A program made the position numbers and the translations under genes. From NCBI RefSeq assembly GCF_000764305.2, contig NW_025941449.1:124001-188000 (forward strand): a stretch of DNA of 64,000 nt, read 5' to 3'. The notes under the pieces are model-generated. The model saw only the letters and a list, made by a program, of their open reading frames with translations. It was not told the origin of the DNA and made no database searches. Positions 38,386 to 51,807 of the stretch are shown here, in pieces. Numbering within the stretch: the first letter of the stretch is position 1; every line of letters begins with the position of its first letter. Origin of the DNA: Hyalella azteca. Taxonomy: Eukaryota > Arthropoda > Malacostraca > Amphipoda > Hyalellidae.

Positions 38386-40627
38386 CACTCCACTACGCAA
38401 TTACGAAGCGTCGCTCTTAAAAATATTCAAAGAGAAATAATCAAAGGCTTCCTGTCGAGTGTTTTTCGAAGCGGAATTCTGAACACGGACAAGAACTCGG
38501 CTGAAGTCAAGAATAAAGTTCGCAACAACGCAATATTAATTGCAAAATTGTCATAACGGTCATAAAAATTCAATTTCTGCAGGAAAATACGTGGGACGTT
38601 TGTAATGTCGATGACATGTTAGCAAATTCATGTCATTATCAACATTTTGCGAGAATATCGCTGTTGTACCTGGAAATGATGAAGTCAAACATATCAAGCG
38701 TCGAGATGTTTCTCGCTGAGGTGTAATGCTATTGTGAATCGGAGCGGATAAATGACAACGATCATAAGATGTTTTATTTTCATACAAAAATAGAAAATTT
38801 TATTTTCTAAAGTAAAAATGAACATGGTAAGTAAAAGTTCAAGACGTATCGATATTATAATAAGATTCTTCATTCAGTATGCTCCCTTTCTTCAATGTAC
38901 AGCACAAAATATACAGGAATTACAATCAACTACGAGCAGGTAAACTTTAAGAAAACATCATTTAAATTTGATCTAGTTAATGATTCAGTAAAGTAAACCC
39001 GATTCATATGACTCAATCCCAGAATAATGCAAAAGATTTTATGTTGCATTCAATTCGAGCTGCATGTTACTAATTAACGTGCAAAATTATTACAATTCAT
39101 TAGAACAAGGCCTGTTATTTTTGTAAACCGAACATAATCTGAATCTAAGTTTGTTAGTGAAACGTTCAATCTCTCATCAAAAACATTTGAATCCTCGTAC
39201 TCGGTTATAATACATTGTTTAGTTATATTGGTAGCCACGTAGCAGCCGACGATCGGCCACAGTAAGAGCTTTTGCCGTAATGAAAATAGACTTCACAATA
39301 ATTCACAGAATTTCAATTTGCCGAAAAGAAATAATTCTCAAGAAGCAGAGAAATGAACAGGAGAAAACCCAGATTAAACTCTCCACCCAAATAATTATGT
39401 TTGAGACTTCTGAATCGTTAGCCCTGCATCTCATGTTTCGATTCTTATCCTGTAATATACTGGCAATTTTAATCCATTTAGTTCAGAATTAATTGGAGGC
39501 CCAATAGAGTGAATAATGTGAAGCTTCTTCCTTTTTATCCCCCTATTCAACACTCGTGGAAATGAAGGCTTTTGAGTTTCAGACAACATGCATGACTTAT
39601 TTTTCGAAGAATCGTTCAGCCTTTTGGTCAAAACCTGAAATTTTGTGTACCATCTAAAATTTTGTCTAATCGTGACTAAACAAATTTAAATAACCATTAA
39701 AGCCGGCATCACACAGTAGAACGCTGTTGAGTTAGTGTTGATTTTAATATAAAAACATGTCTTTGTTGTCGTAATCTAATTTCCTTGCAGGCTAGTCCTA
39801 TGGCTCCTTTGGCAGCAGGCTAGTCAGTGAAGATTTGTGAACGCCTGTTTCAAGTTAACAGCAACATGTAATTCCTAGATCATTAAAATTTCGCGCAGGC
39901 GTAGCAATGCTGTTTACTCACGGAACATATTTTACATATGTGACAACATATTAACCTTCGCAGAGCAAATTACAATAAAAATTCAATGAATGATCATTTG
40001 AATATGTGGCTTATGTGATAACTGAATTCATACGAGACCCAAATTCGAACGAACACAAGGATTTTCGCTTCTTCGGCAAACATGGCGAGTAACGTCGACA
40101 CTTGGGAGGCGTGTAATGTCGTCATGAATAATTTAAAGGCGATCAAAACATGTTTACAACAGCACTTGCGGCGACCGTTAACGGACATCAGAGCGTGCTG
40201 CTTGACTCGCGAGACGACGCCACAGACGTGGCCGTACTAGCAGGGACTGATGGAAACTCAGTGATGAGCAACTGAGGTCAAGGCCGGGAAATTCCAATGT
40301 AATTAATGTCTAAATAATAATGTGTGGTGACATCGTAAGGAAATCTGAAATTTGATTGCAGAATTGGAGCACAATAATAAAATGGATACAAATGGGGATG
40401 TTTAAGAAAATTTCAATTCACGCTGTCACGCTTTCATATCAATTAAACGAAAGTGTTTAAATGTTATCCAAGTCAATTTCTAACTAAATTAACGCTCAAT
40501 ATGAACCAAACTAACAAATTTCGAAGCAATCACTACGATATAATTCAAAGCAATGCGTCAACTTAACGAGAAGTTATAGCAACATCCAGAGTTCCTGACT
40601 AACGTCATGACGAGAATCAGCCATTAG
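38386..40627. other. No gene recognised
   Basis: AT-rich non-coding. A near branch-point sequence (ctgactaac, about 40593-40601) lies just before the candidate exon at 40628. Confidence 0.45.
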
Positions 40628-40810
40628 GCAGACCTCATAATAAGCAGCGGGACGCTGGAGCTAAGCCGGGGTGACGGGCTCAAGATTATCGACCGACCGT
40701 CGGTCCAGCAGCGCAGGAAGAAGCCCTACGCGGAGCGCGACAACTGCGCGTGTTGTGTTTCCCAACACGCATGGCTTGCGGTGCCGGTGGCGGATACGGA
40801 CGTCAGCTAA
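40628..40810 (+). other. Candidate coding exon (GC3-rich open block)
   Basis: One frame is open for 60 codons from a TAG (40625-40627) to a TAA (40808-40810). It lacks an ATG, so it would be an internal or terminal exon. From the 56 codons after 40636 I counted G+C at 79% (third position), 62% (first) and 50% (second). That order is typical of genuine coding sequence, in a genome that is AT-rich around it. The product includes GDGLKIIDRPSVQQRRKKPY and a Cys cluster (CACC). A ctaac branch-point-like motif precedes it by about 30 nt, and AG acceptor options exist at 40627, 40631, 40645 and 40648. The upstream pyrimidine tract is weak and no strong donor follows, so it could be a terminal exon. 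I do not recognise the family. The minus strand shows interrupted frames. Confidence 0.4.
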
Positions 40811-41172
40811 GGTCCCAAATAGTACCGTAATAAGGGATGGTCCCGAAATATAAAGTAGGAAGGGATGGTCCCGGGTGCTGAAGTAAAAAGAGATGGTACA
40901 TGTGGTACCGAAAGATTTGATGATCTCGGGCGATACTGTAAGAAGGGATGGTCCCGCCTGGTACCGTAAATATGAATGGTCCCGGGTGCTACCGTAAGAA
41001 GGGATGGTCCAGGGTGCTACCGTAAGAAGGGATGGTCCCGGGTGCTACCGTAAGAAGTGATGGTCCAGGGTGCTACCGTAAGAAGGGGTGGTCCTGGGTG
41101 CTGCCGTAAGAAGGGGTGGTACAAGTTGCTAAAGTAAGAAGAGATGGTCCTGAATGGTACCGTAAGAATGGA
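40811..41172. repeat. 28-bp minisatellite, about 12 copies
   Basis: The unit is gggatggtcccgggtgctac plus cgtaagaa. It is most regular at 40990-41130 and diverged at both ends (for example gatggtacatgtggtacc near 40890). It begins directly after the stop codon of the candidate exon at 40628-40810. Confidence 0.93.
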
Positions 41173-44100
41173 CGTAAAGTTCATCCGGAGGCGATCGTAG
41201 GTAGCGCAGCATGCAGCAACCATGGGTAGTACGGTTTTTTACGTTCAATCGCTAGTAGAGTGACTGTGTCAAAAAAGATTTTTTTCTCATACGTTGTGAT
41301 CGCAGAGCGTGCAACTGTTACCTATGATTGGTCGCCTATTACGTTTGCCATGGTGTATAATATTTACAACCGTAACCAAGGCATTTCTGGTTCATATGGT
41401 GGTGTTCGCAACCAGAACGGTTGTAACTGAGCTTTTGTTGGCTGTCATCGCCTGTAGAGCGGCGTTGAGCTCGGATAGAGCGACCGTAAATGAAAATGAC
41501 AGGGCTTTGACAGAAGCGAATCCACACGGCGAATGCCGTGCGCAATCCTCTTTTCAGACTGGAATTTAACGCACCGAAGTGCGATGCCGACAACGTAATG
41601 AATTTTTTTATAAACGCTGTTAACGAAGTCAATCAATAAATCAGCATCTCAACACAAGTGAGTTGAACGCAAATTTACTTTTTTTTGGAGGGGGGCTCTT
41701 GTAACGTCACGAAGAGAGTAAGAGCATTTCTATTGAATCATCAGAAAATTATAAGTGAAAATTATTCTACGCAAAAATGCGGGCATGAAACAAGTGAAAA
41801 AGTTTGTACATTATCTGGTTTCTCCTGTAAAAATTGATGCGTTGAAAGCCGCGAGCGCTCAACAAATATCAAGTGCATATGCAATCCAGTGTCAGTTGCA
41901 AGATCAGCTATAGCGACATCTCGTCCGTGGCAGGACATGCGCGTTTCACTCATAACTGCACTACATATGCAGATGAAGAAAATCGGTCACACAAATTGAG
42001 GTCGCCCAGAAAACCACGAGACAATCTAGCGCGAGGTAACTGCATGGGAGGCCCGATACTCATAAACTATTTTTATTCAATGAAAGTTGAGACGCAAAAA
42101 ATATCAGTAAAATAACAGAAACGAAACAGTTGTAAAAATATCCTAAGTCCGAAGTTCACAAAAGAGTTCGGGACAATAGGGTTGAGTCACGGAAGGTCCA
42201 AAACGACTGGATCTTAAATCTGTGCGATTCTAATAAAAATAAACCGACACGAAATTCTGTACAAGGTACATTGAATTTCTAGTTGAAATATGAACTTTAA
42301 TAACGCGGATTTCTATTTTCCCCTACAACACGAGAAATTCTTACACCATCTCCGGCTGCATCCAAACTTACATCACGACACCTGGCACCTGATATTTTAT
42401 CCATAAGCGAGACTTTGGAGTCATCGCCTGGAGAAAATGTTCCTAACTTCCCAGCAATCGGTACCAAGTTCAGACTTGTTCCGAAAAAATGACCACGACA
42501 TTTCCATAGAATATGCGTTAGTAAATGCATCGTCTTCAGCATGATTACACAGCACGACTTGGCAAACTTGGCTACCAAAAAATCATCAACTAAAAAATGG
42601 AAATCAGAAGCACCAACATTTGCCTGCAATAAGTGCCCAACATTACATAAATCTGGACGGGTACGAAAAAGCGTCCGACTTCCTTTGCACTTATAGCTGA
42701 ATTGAGAGCGCACAGAGTTGTTCCGAGACGGTCCCGTTAATTGTTTGATTTATATCCAAAGTATATTGGAATATTTTTACTCCTACTGAAATACACGTAA
42801 TAATTGGGACACGCAGTCACGACTATTATGCTTTAGGGTTTTGCTAAATTGCAAGTAAACTAGAATGGGCTTTTCCTCATTCTAAACGATTGAAGATAGA
42901 ACATTGCATGCATTGCATTGCATTGAACTAAAGTAAACAGTATTGCTTTGAAGTGACAATAACCACAGAACTTAACTTGTTCATCGCCATGCAGGAGATA
43001 TCATAGTTGGATTGGAAACCTGGACTCTGAATTCATGATGCATCAAAATGAACGCACCAGTCGAGCAAGCTTGAGAGGCACGAGCATGAGCACATGGAAG
43101 ATCTGTAATCGTCTAATTTAAAATTCAATTCAAAGGCATTCTATTACAAGGACACTTAGGCCAATCGTGCAACGTAGCTAAAAAATCAAAGGGATACTCA
43201 AAGAAAATTATTCAATTTGAACAAAAGCTCATATTAAAAACAACAAAAAAGCACAAGTCACAGCTCACGAAATAGAAGCGTCATGACGCTAGTAGGCTGC
43301 CAACGCTGGCCTTGCTCAAACACGCTCGGGATTTCGCTGGAACTTTTATGTTTAACGTCTTTTATGTTTCACGCTCCTGGACACTTGGCAAACACGACAG
43401 GGGCGAAATTTTATCGCGGGCGTCTCAGAATAAATCGCAAGTGCAAGGATTTCTTGTTCTAATGTCATTTCAAGTATCAGTATCGGCACTGTGCGAGAAT
43501 ATTGAAAATAAATTTGAGACTATGGAGGATATTAGTTGTGTATGTAACAGTAATGACAACAAGGTTGAGACGGAGCAATACGTAGTTGAATGCACACTTT
43601 GTTCAGGTGATGAGAACAAAGTTGTGATGGTGCAAGACGTAGTAATTAAGTTGTAAGTACAAATGATGAGAAAAAATAGCGCGAAGACTCTGTGAAAAGC
43701 ATTGGCCCCGATAGAAATGTAGAATTAGAGGGAAAGTGATTTCAGGAGCCCGATGTTCAGATCGCTTCCTTCGACAAGCTGGAGGCAGCAATATACATGC
43801 TGCCTTCAGGTTGCGCTTTGGGCTTGCCAGCGGCTGAATAAATTGGAAGATGATTGCAAATAGCGATCAGTTCCTTAAAACCCAAAAAAAATGGCCGTAA
43901 CCTTTTCGTGATCGATTCATTCAATTTTCTGACAGTATTGGCCGATAAAAAGAAAACGAGTAGGTCCACAGAGATGATGATTGGATGAAAACTGGCCCAG
44001 TTTCACATGTGATCCCAGAGATCATGATGCCAAAGTAACTATTTCAGGAGAACAGTTTCGTGCCCGACAAATATGATCTAGACTTAGAGACAAATGTGAT

Positions 44101-45000
44101 CAATCTATGAATCCAATCGAAAATTTTTTAAAATAAACGTCGGTTAATATTTTTCTATCACTTACTAACAAACTAGTTTCGCAATTGATCTGAAAATGAC
44201 AGACAATAAACCTGGAGTTGTAACCACAAGCAAGGTAATACTTACGATAATCATTAGTCTTCAAGAGCATGTAAAGTCTGGACTATAGAGTACGAAGTAC
44301 TGGACTGATAATGATCCGCATCTGTTTTTGATCATCAACAGATCCCAGCCGTACCATAAACCTAGATTTGATCAACAGATCCGCGTGCTTGACGCGATAT
44401 GACGCTACCGTCAACTAACTCGAAACTTGAACTCAATTGTTCCAGATAATTTGACTTGACTTGAAACATGGCAGGGACCAGCAGCCGAGTCCTGACGTAG
44501 ACCGGGGCTGCGGACAGGAACATAGCTGCGTGTCGTGGCGGCTTCACCGCATAACCTAAACGGATGGCGGTCATCCAAACCATTACTGAGAGACCAATGA
44601 TGATGCATTGCTCCAGTAAATGGCAGACTCACTAGGTAAACAATTGATGTCCTTCATCGCCCCGAGCTGTCAATTTTGGAACACTTGCAATAAGTCGACA
44701 ATGATTGTATTGAGAATAAGGCAATGAAGTTACAGGTATTCATATCTGACAACTTGAACATATTTATCATTATCCGAAACTTTAAATATACAGTATTTGA
44801 GTAAAATGAGCAACAACAAACTTAAGTATTGAGCGAGCAGAGGCAATATGGAATAAAAACAGTGGCAAAAAATTAAATTCACACTCCCGGATTGCAAAAT
44901 AAATCTGCCCATGCACATCAGAAATGATAAAGCATTCGTGATGGAAAATAGGCTATAAATCAGGGAGTTAATCACATGCGCAGCTCTCTGTCATGCGGTC
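41173..45000 (-). other. No gene recognised; unidentified 138-codon ORF at 42297-42713
   Basis: The interval holds chance-length ORFs. The longest, minus strand 42297-42713, begins MRSQFSYKCKGS and has no repeats, membrane segment or family motif I can name. About one such ORF is expected by chance. A plus-strand ORF at 43312-43656 ends in a degenerate repeat of roughly 60 bp (NKxETxxxxxxxC pattern) and is also unidentified. A cattgcatgcattgcattg run lies near 42903-42925. Confidence 0.3.
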
Positions 45001-45240
45001 TGTGTGTCTGATATCGTCATTAAAAAGCGGTGCAGTGCGCTAGCGGCCGAGCGACAGGCCGTCAGTTTAGGTTATTTCCGCGTATCGCCGAACTAACTCA
45101 CAAAAAACACGACAAATATCCGGCGTGCTTCACGTCCAGCGCTTTGATGGCCTCACCGCGAGCAGCGGACGCTGCATGGTAGCTGTGCGGCGCTCCGCCT
45201 GTGTCTCCTACCTCTGGAGTGATGAACCGAGTCGCTGTCA
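45001..45240 (-). promoter_or_regulatory. GC-rich island with a possible first coding exon (45157-45177)
   Basis: A compact GC-rich block in AT-rich DNA. On the minus strand TACCATGCAGCGTCCGCTGC is followed by TCGCG|GTGAGG: an ATG in good context, seven codons (MQRPLLA) and a donor, like the start of a signal peptide split by an intron. No partner exon was found. It could equally be a CpG-rich promoter or a fossil repeat. Confidence 0.2.
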
Positions 45241-45631
45241 AATGTTCATGTTGAAGAAGCCTTTAATATAGCCTCACACAAGAAAATCGATGTTCCATTA
45301 TATTCAGTTATCGTATTGTTTAGCAGATAAACAATTGCGGTCAATATATTATTATTGTTATTCAGTACATTCAATTTTCTTGTTAGTGGGAATTAAAATT
45401 AGGGCCGCTACATGAAAACCAGCATTCATCATCATCTTCATAACATTTGATTGTGTTTTTCGTAATAATTATTTTTTATTTTTTCCTACCTTACTTTTGA
45501 CGTCATGAAGTCAATCAACAATGTAACCAAGACAAAATTGACTGGGTTACAGTCAGAAGAATCGCCGTTTTTTTTCGGCAAATCTCTTTTTCAGACTACC
45601 AATGCATGAGGCGACGGTAAACGATTGAGAG
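45241..45631. other. No gene recognised
   Basis: AT-rich sequence between the GC-rich island and a degenerate tandem repeat. Confidence 0.5.
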
Positions 45632-45830
45632 CTTAGATTAATGGACGAGGGTTGTCTGACAACAATAGTTATTATGAGGGCTTAGGTTAATGGTGTATGG
45701 TAGTCTGACAATGTCAGTTATTATGAGGGCTTAGGTTAATGGTGTCTGGTAGTCTGACGTAGTTATTATGAGGGCTTAAGTAAGTTATCAAACGTAGTCA
45801 AACAACACGAGTTAGTAGTAGGGCTTGGGT
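45632..45830. repeat. Degenerate tandem repeat of about 44-49 bp, 4 copies
   Basis: Units contain tagtctgac, agttattatgagggcttagg and ttaatggtg. gagggc anchors fall at about 45676, 45725 and 45769, with a diverged unit at each end. Confidence 0.8.
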
Positions 45831-48171
45831 TAAGGATCAATGGTAGCCAGAGGATATCACTTATCCTCCGGGGAATATGCGCAATATTTCTACCGGAGTG
45901 AGACATCAAAGGAAGTCGATGCAGTTCAAGTCGATGATGCGAAAGGAAAGGCACAGCATTTAGATATAGAATATTAATTATTCCAAATTGCGCAGGTGAA
46001 ATCAGTGAAATTAAATATGAAATAAAATTTACTTGAAATATACGTATCAAAAAAGTTATAAAAATACCCAGCACAAAGTTTCAACCGATTTATTTATTTT
46101 GCACTATAAAAGACGCAGTTAATTATTGAAGATTCAAAGTGCTTGAAATGACAATAAGGCGATAATAAGGCAATATTTGCACGTTGCCGAGCTCATAGGA
46201 GCGGGACGCGGCTCCATTAAGTAATTAACGTTCTCAATATTGAGATCCGCCGCGCGTGAGTCTGTTCGTTGCACCAACAACCCCGCACCAGCTCGTTATG
46301 CTCTCTCTGTGGGATAATAATAATGTTTCATGCTGTCCAGTAGCAATTTCCTGAATCATAATTGAAAAATGCACACTACTTTACATATTAAAAATGGAGG
46401 ATTGTACAAATTTGCCCAAGATTTTCGATCATCAGTCGATGACATTCAGATAATTTCAATTGAAGTTTATTCATTTTCATACAATTTTATTTTTTAAATG
46501 TCGCTCTCATTTTATTCCCGAGCAAAAAAAATTAAATATTTAAGCTCAATTCACTGCATGAGCAGAAACACAATTAATAAGCACAAAAATGTCTCTGGGG
46601 ACTGAAAATATTCTAGAAAAAAGCATCCGGTAATTAATTACGTTCCTGAAGGGTGTTAGTTGCAGGCGGGAATAATTCCGTTCAACTTGGACGCGACGCG
46701 AAAAAAAAGAAGCGCGTTCTTATAAAACACTCAATACCGCTAGGGGATAATTTACTTAAAAAGCACGTTGTTAATGAATCAAAAATTGAAATGCAAACAG
46801 AGCTCTTTGTGGCTTCTAGAAAAGCGAGCCGATATGTCGAAATCATTCCCTTCCTGTCTGTAACGCGAAACTACTGCTGCAATGCAGGATTATGGTTAAA
46901 ACAGCTAGTAAGCTGTTTTAACCATAATAGTAAGTAACAGTAACCATAACAGTAAACAGTAAGCTAATGAAATGATTATAGTAGCCCCTGAAGTTAATAT
47001 TTTTTATTGCAGGGAATTTAATCAAAAAGACTTTTACGTCATAATTGGCTTAATATGAAAGAATTTTCAAGAAGTAAGCGAGGAGCATTGGAGAACTTCA
47101 TAAATTTTGAGTTCAAAAGAAGCACTCGTGCGAAATGTATCCACAAGCTGGCTAAACAAAGAGGTACCTGGTGTCAAAAGAAATGTTTTTAACTTTGTTT
47201 GAATACTATACTGAAAAAGTATGGGGCAATTGAAACGAAGAATTGAATGATGGCATGTAAACAAAATCAATGTTGTAAAAGTATATAATTATGAATTTTT
47301 TCAAAATTCATAATATTTTTCACATAAATAATACAACGTGAAAAAACTCCATATAATTGTAACATACAACTGAACAATTAAATGCAACAAAGAAAAAAAT
47401 CAGTCCAATACCACTTAATTTAAACATAATTGATGACTGAAACATAGGCCTGGAGCAGCAACACAGTTACGGCACATCTAGGCCCATCTGAAAAAAAAAA
47501 TCTTGTATATCTACTATGTATTTATCAAAGTTTGTGTTTGTTTGGAGCCTGGTAACGTGAATATATAGGGGCGATTTGGGCCCGTATCTACAATACTTTT
47601 CGCCGCGGGATATTACTTGGGCCTGAAAATTTATTCTTAGTGAGACAATAGTCGAGTATCGAAAATCTGGCAGGAAAATATAAGATAAAAAGTTCAAGCT
47701 TATTTAACGAAAAAGTTTTTATCAATTCCTCTAAACAGTCGTAAAATAGTCTTTCCACGGGTTTAAACGAGAGATAAATGAGAATTCTACGCAAAATGTG
47801 ATTTTAAATGGGTCTTCCTTCAATTTCATACTGTATTAGCTCTATTATTACAAAGAGAATTCGTGATGACAAGGTTCATGATAACTGATCTTAAAATCCC
47901 AGGACATCCCTGGTCAAACCTAGAAGACAACAGATTTAAAAAAGCCGTTTCAGATTGGAAAATTTCAAAGACTAAACTTGAGTATCAACAATAAATTAAT
48001 TTATTTTTATATATAAATTATAATTTTAATATATTGTCATTATTTTCTTGCCATATAATGTGAAAAAATGTAATACTATAATAATAGTGCAAAATTTTAA
48101 TATTAGGATGCATAATTTATTATTTATGAAAATAAATTCCCCTGAGAGGATACATCCGTTGTATAAATTAC
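45831..48171. other. No gene recognised; two hairpins
   Basis: AT-rich. Perfect hairpins lie at 46889-46928 and 47288-47314 (attatgaatttt, loop ttc, aaaattcataat). A GC-richer patch at 46185-46310 shows no exon. Confidence 0.5.
46889..46928. repeat. Perfect inverted repeat, 18-bp arms, 4-nt loop
   Basis: attatggttaaaacagct, loop agta, then the exact complement agctgttttaaccataat. Diverged fragments (gtaaccataacagtaaac) follow immediately, suggesting local copying. No gene context. Confidence 0.95.
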
Positions 48172-48380
48172 AAACTGGCATCACAGATATATTTCAACGA
48201 TAATTTACTGAGAGCAGAGTTCTATTGGGCCGATTATCAAACTGACAGGACAGATCTATTGATGGATCAATATTTGGAGATAATCAACTGACAGGACAGA
48301 TCTATTGCAATATTTTTAACTAATTAGACGGGTATATTGTAAAAATGATTAACTGAGACGACAGAGCTATCAGACCATGT
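48172..48380. repeat. Degenerate tandem repeat of about 46-60 bp
   Basis: actgacaggacagatctatt occurs at 48241 and 48287 (46 bp apart). Weaker relatives (aactggcatcacagata, aactgagacgacagagct) lie on either side. Confidence 0.6.
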
Positions 48381-49692
48381 GCTGGAACTACTGATATTAC
48401 TGAAGTCGCTCACTGATGTGAGGAAGTATGATCCACTCACACAATCGGACAACAATAAAGCAAGAACAGATTCAGCAGATAATTATTGAAATTGATGATA
48501 TGAAAGTTATACTGGCGTTGTTCGGGCCAATCGTATAAGGTGGCTGAATTCGAATATTTATATATTGGAGTGTATATCAAACGAATGGACTAGGCGAATC
48601 TTGCAGAAAAGAAGGTGGTTACAAAATATGTCGTTCAGTAAACAATTCTCAAAAGCGTTACCCTGGCGAATTATTTATCTAATGCAGAGAAAAATTAACT
48701 AATTTAACAAACTGGCAAACAATCGCAAATATGGCTCAAATAAGGACAAATGAATAAATGGCAAAAAATTACAAACCAAAGATTTAGTATAGTCTTAGTG
48801 TTAATTACTGCTGGAAGGTACCCTAGAAGGAAAATACTCTAGACGGAAATAAGAAATGTGTATTTAGAGACTTCACTTTAGAAACTTTGAGAAAAATATA
48901 TGGAAACGTGTTTCTCGGCTAACACTTGATACCACGTTTACAGGTAAATTGAAACTTGAGAAATTAATAATTGGCCATTGATTTGTCTAGAGTGGTATAG
49001 AAATAATTAATTACAGAGAGTAAACAAATTTAAGGAATAAATAGCACATTCATTCAAACGAAACGAAAGGGAAACATCAATCAGGAAGAAAGGTAGAACT
49101 TAATTAAAGAACTGCTGAAGCTGTGCCGGCTGAAGTCAAGTGACTGCTATTAAGGCTTGTTCAAATTAATAATTGACAATTTGAACGACGCGTTGGGCGA
49201 AGAAAATGATTGAATGAAATTTAGGTCGATCGACAGGTAATATGAATCGAATAAATGCTGGTACCAGAATGTACCTTGGCTAAAACTACTACCTACTCTA
49301 ACTACGGAACTGCTTAAAAAAATCTTAATGACAACAATGAACAAATGAATCAAAACAAACAAAAAACAAAAATGAACAATGGTGGGAAAATTTTTTCACA
49401 ATGATTGGAAAAATAAACACTAACAACAAATCAACTTTTATGCTAGGAATAAATGAAAAAAACCTATCGCACGAAAAAAAAAACGTTTAATTTAATATGC
49501 AGCATCCATGAAAACTTTATGCGTCGAGAAATATTTCACTGGAAATTCATGCTATACAAGTCTAAGTTGGGACTATCGTGGGATTAACCATAAGTATATG
49601 TAGCCTGGACAACTAAAACAGCCGTAAGTATTATATCAAAAAGACCAAGGAGGGCCTTCGGGCCAAAAAGCTAGTTGGGAGTTGAAGCTCTC
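48381..49692. other. No gene recognised
   Basis: AT-rich non-coding sequence with no clear structure. Confidence 0.5.
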
Positions 49693-49909
49693 GGCGCCTC
49701 CAGGGTAATTGCGATATGCATTGAACGGCCGCGCGGTGTTGCGGTCAGCGGGACCAGGCGCGTTAAATGCCGTCGCTCGAGCAGCCAACGATGAGGCCAA
49801 CGGCGCCTCCAGGGTAATTGCGATATGCATTGAACGGCCGCGCGGTGTTGCGGTCAGCGGGACCAGGCGCGTTAAATGCCTCCGCTCGAGCAGCCACCGA
49901 TTAGGCCAA
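49693..49909. repeat. 109-bp GC-rich tandem duplication
   Basis: ggcgcctccagggtaattgc begins at 49693 and again at 49802. The two copies differ at few positions (gccgtcgctcgag versus gcctccgctcgag). A third partial motif follows (gaggccaaaatgctt). The high GC content and open frames on both strands differ from the surroundings. The source element is unknown. Confidence 0.9.
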
Positions 49910-51653
49910 AATGCTTGCCAACGATATGAGGCCAAAATGCTTTCGGCGGCAGGGAAACTGGAATATTCAAAATGCTCACGATGAGTGTCACAGTTATTGA
50001 TAAGTTAAATATGAACATGGGAAAATCAGCGATCAAAAATCAAAAAATTCTCGCTTGTCGTTGCCACACGAAAATGGAAAAATTTAGCGCAATCTGGGTG
50101 CGGCGCTGTGAATCATTATGAAAAGAAGCACTTTCAGTTTGTAATGCCTTTATTAAATCATTAGCGTTCCCAAGAACCTGTTTATGAAAATTTACAAAAC
50201 TTCTTTCAATATAAAAACATCAAGTCGGAAATTTGCTAATATAAAAGGATAACCATATGTCAATCATCTGTAAAATATAACGATGGGGCAAATGACTGGA
50301 GATTAATATGTTTTTTCTTTGGAGTTGCAATGATGATGTTCTTTAGGACAGCAGCTCGAAAAATGGCTAATTGAACATATACAGAAAAAGTATTGGCAGA
50401 AAATATTTATTAAGAAGTAACTATATTTAATGTGTTTCCACGCATGACAATTTATTTACGCTACTGGAATAAGAACTATCCATTAGCTTATTTTCGGGAA
50501 TTGAAACGCATATTGTCTGAAAGAACACCAAGGTTTTCCAATTTCAAATTTTGCCGAAAATTCGTAAAACCTTGCAAAAAAACTAATTCAAGTTTGTCGA
50601 AATTCTGAAGTAACATTGGGATTATTGCAAGAAGCAGTTCATGAACTTATATATAGTGTGGCAGTGCAACTACGCATATCGTGACGGGGTCGATGGGTTC
50701 ACGCAGCCACGCAACTAACCAATTGAGTGTTTCATGAAATAAAGCAACCTTCCAGTTCTATTATATTAAAAACACGAATTTCATTCTGCCCAGCGACTAT
50801 TCATCAAAAATTCAAGCATCCGTTCAGACTTTAGAAATCGTTAACTTTGACCCTGAAACAAAAAAAAAACAAGGGTGAAGATTTGTTGTGGCGGTGCCAC
50901 TATGAAAGAGCAGAAGAGAAGAAGAGCTGGCGCAGTGGCCAGAAAAAGGAAGGAGAAATGGGAAGGACAGTAGGAGATGAAAAAAGCGCATTGCGAATGA
51001 TTGGGTGGGTTGTTGGTGAGTGCAGTTGGTTGGGGTTGTAGAGGGTGAAATTGCCGTACCTGAATAATACAAAATTCCAGTTTACGGAATACTGGAAAGA
51101 AATGGAAAATTTATTGACCTTGAATGCCAAATCATTCTAATGTCTCAATTCGAGTACGAGCCGCGAATATGTTTGTGCATTTCAAGCAAAAATAGGTGAT
51201 GCTAAAAATTTTCATTTCCGCGTGATAAGCCTAATTTCGTCGTTTTTTCTTTTACGAACTCTGTTTTGTCGTAAAATAAACGGGAAATCTGGTATGATAA
51301 AAATATATTGCAACATCAAAAATATTTCCAACCTCTTTATGAAATTTATGCAACTTAAATTGCTGTTAATCGTCAGGAAAGTCGGAATATTAATGCTAAA
51401 AGAAAAGCTCTCAAATTTAAAATAAATTGTCTTTTCCGCATGACATGAATGAACCTCGCGGCGGAAAATGCTTCGTAAATGAAACTGAAACCATGTAACC
51501 TTTATTGTCACAATTGTCACTTCGATCGGTCATCCATTCTGCATAATGAGTAAAAGTTTCCCTAAAATAATGTATTGAGTATATTTCTTTAAGAAAACAG
51601 CTATAATTTCTGAACAACATATTGCACAGCTCCATTCCTCGAGTCATGATGCA
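49910..51653. other. No gene recognised
   Basis: AT-rich. A purine-rich stretch at 50900-50980 creates Glu/Lys-rich chance ORFs. Confidence 0.5.
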
Positions 51654-51807
51654 AAAAATATAACTCAGTACTCACTGCAGTGAGTGACAGAGAGTGCATT
51701 TTCTCGTCGACGAAAACTTGAGGTCACGGACAGACGGACAGACAGACGGACGGACATGACGAGCACAATGGTGCATTTTTTCCATAAATGAGAAAATGCA
51801 CTAAAAA
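51654..51807. mobile_element. Short interspersed element of about 150 bp, copy 1
   Basis: Starts aaaaatataactcagtactc, contains the palindrome actcactgcagtgagt, a ggacagacagacggacggac run, and ends gagaaaatgcactaaaaa. The motif gtgcattttctc early in the element is the inverse of gagaaaatgcac at its end. A second copy is at 60537-60688. It is probably a non-autonomous element (SINE- or MITE-like). It has no RNA polymerase III box that I can define. Confidence 0.8.
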
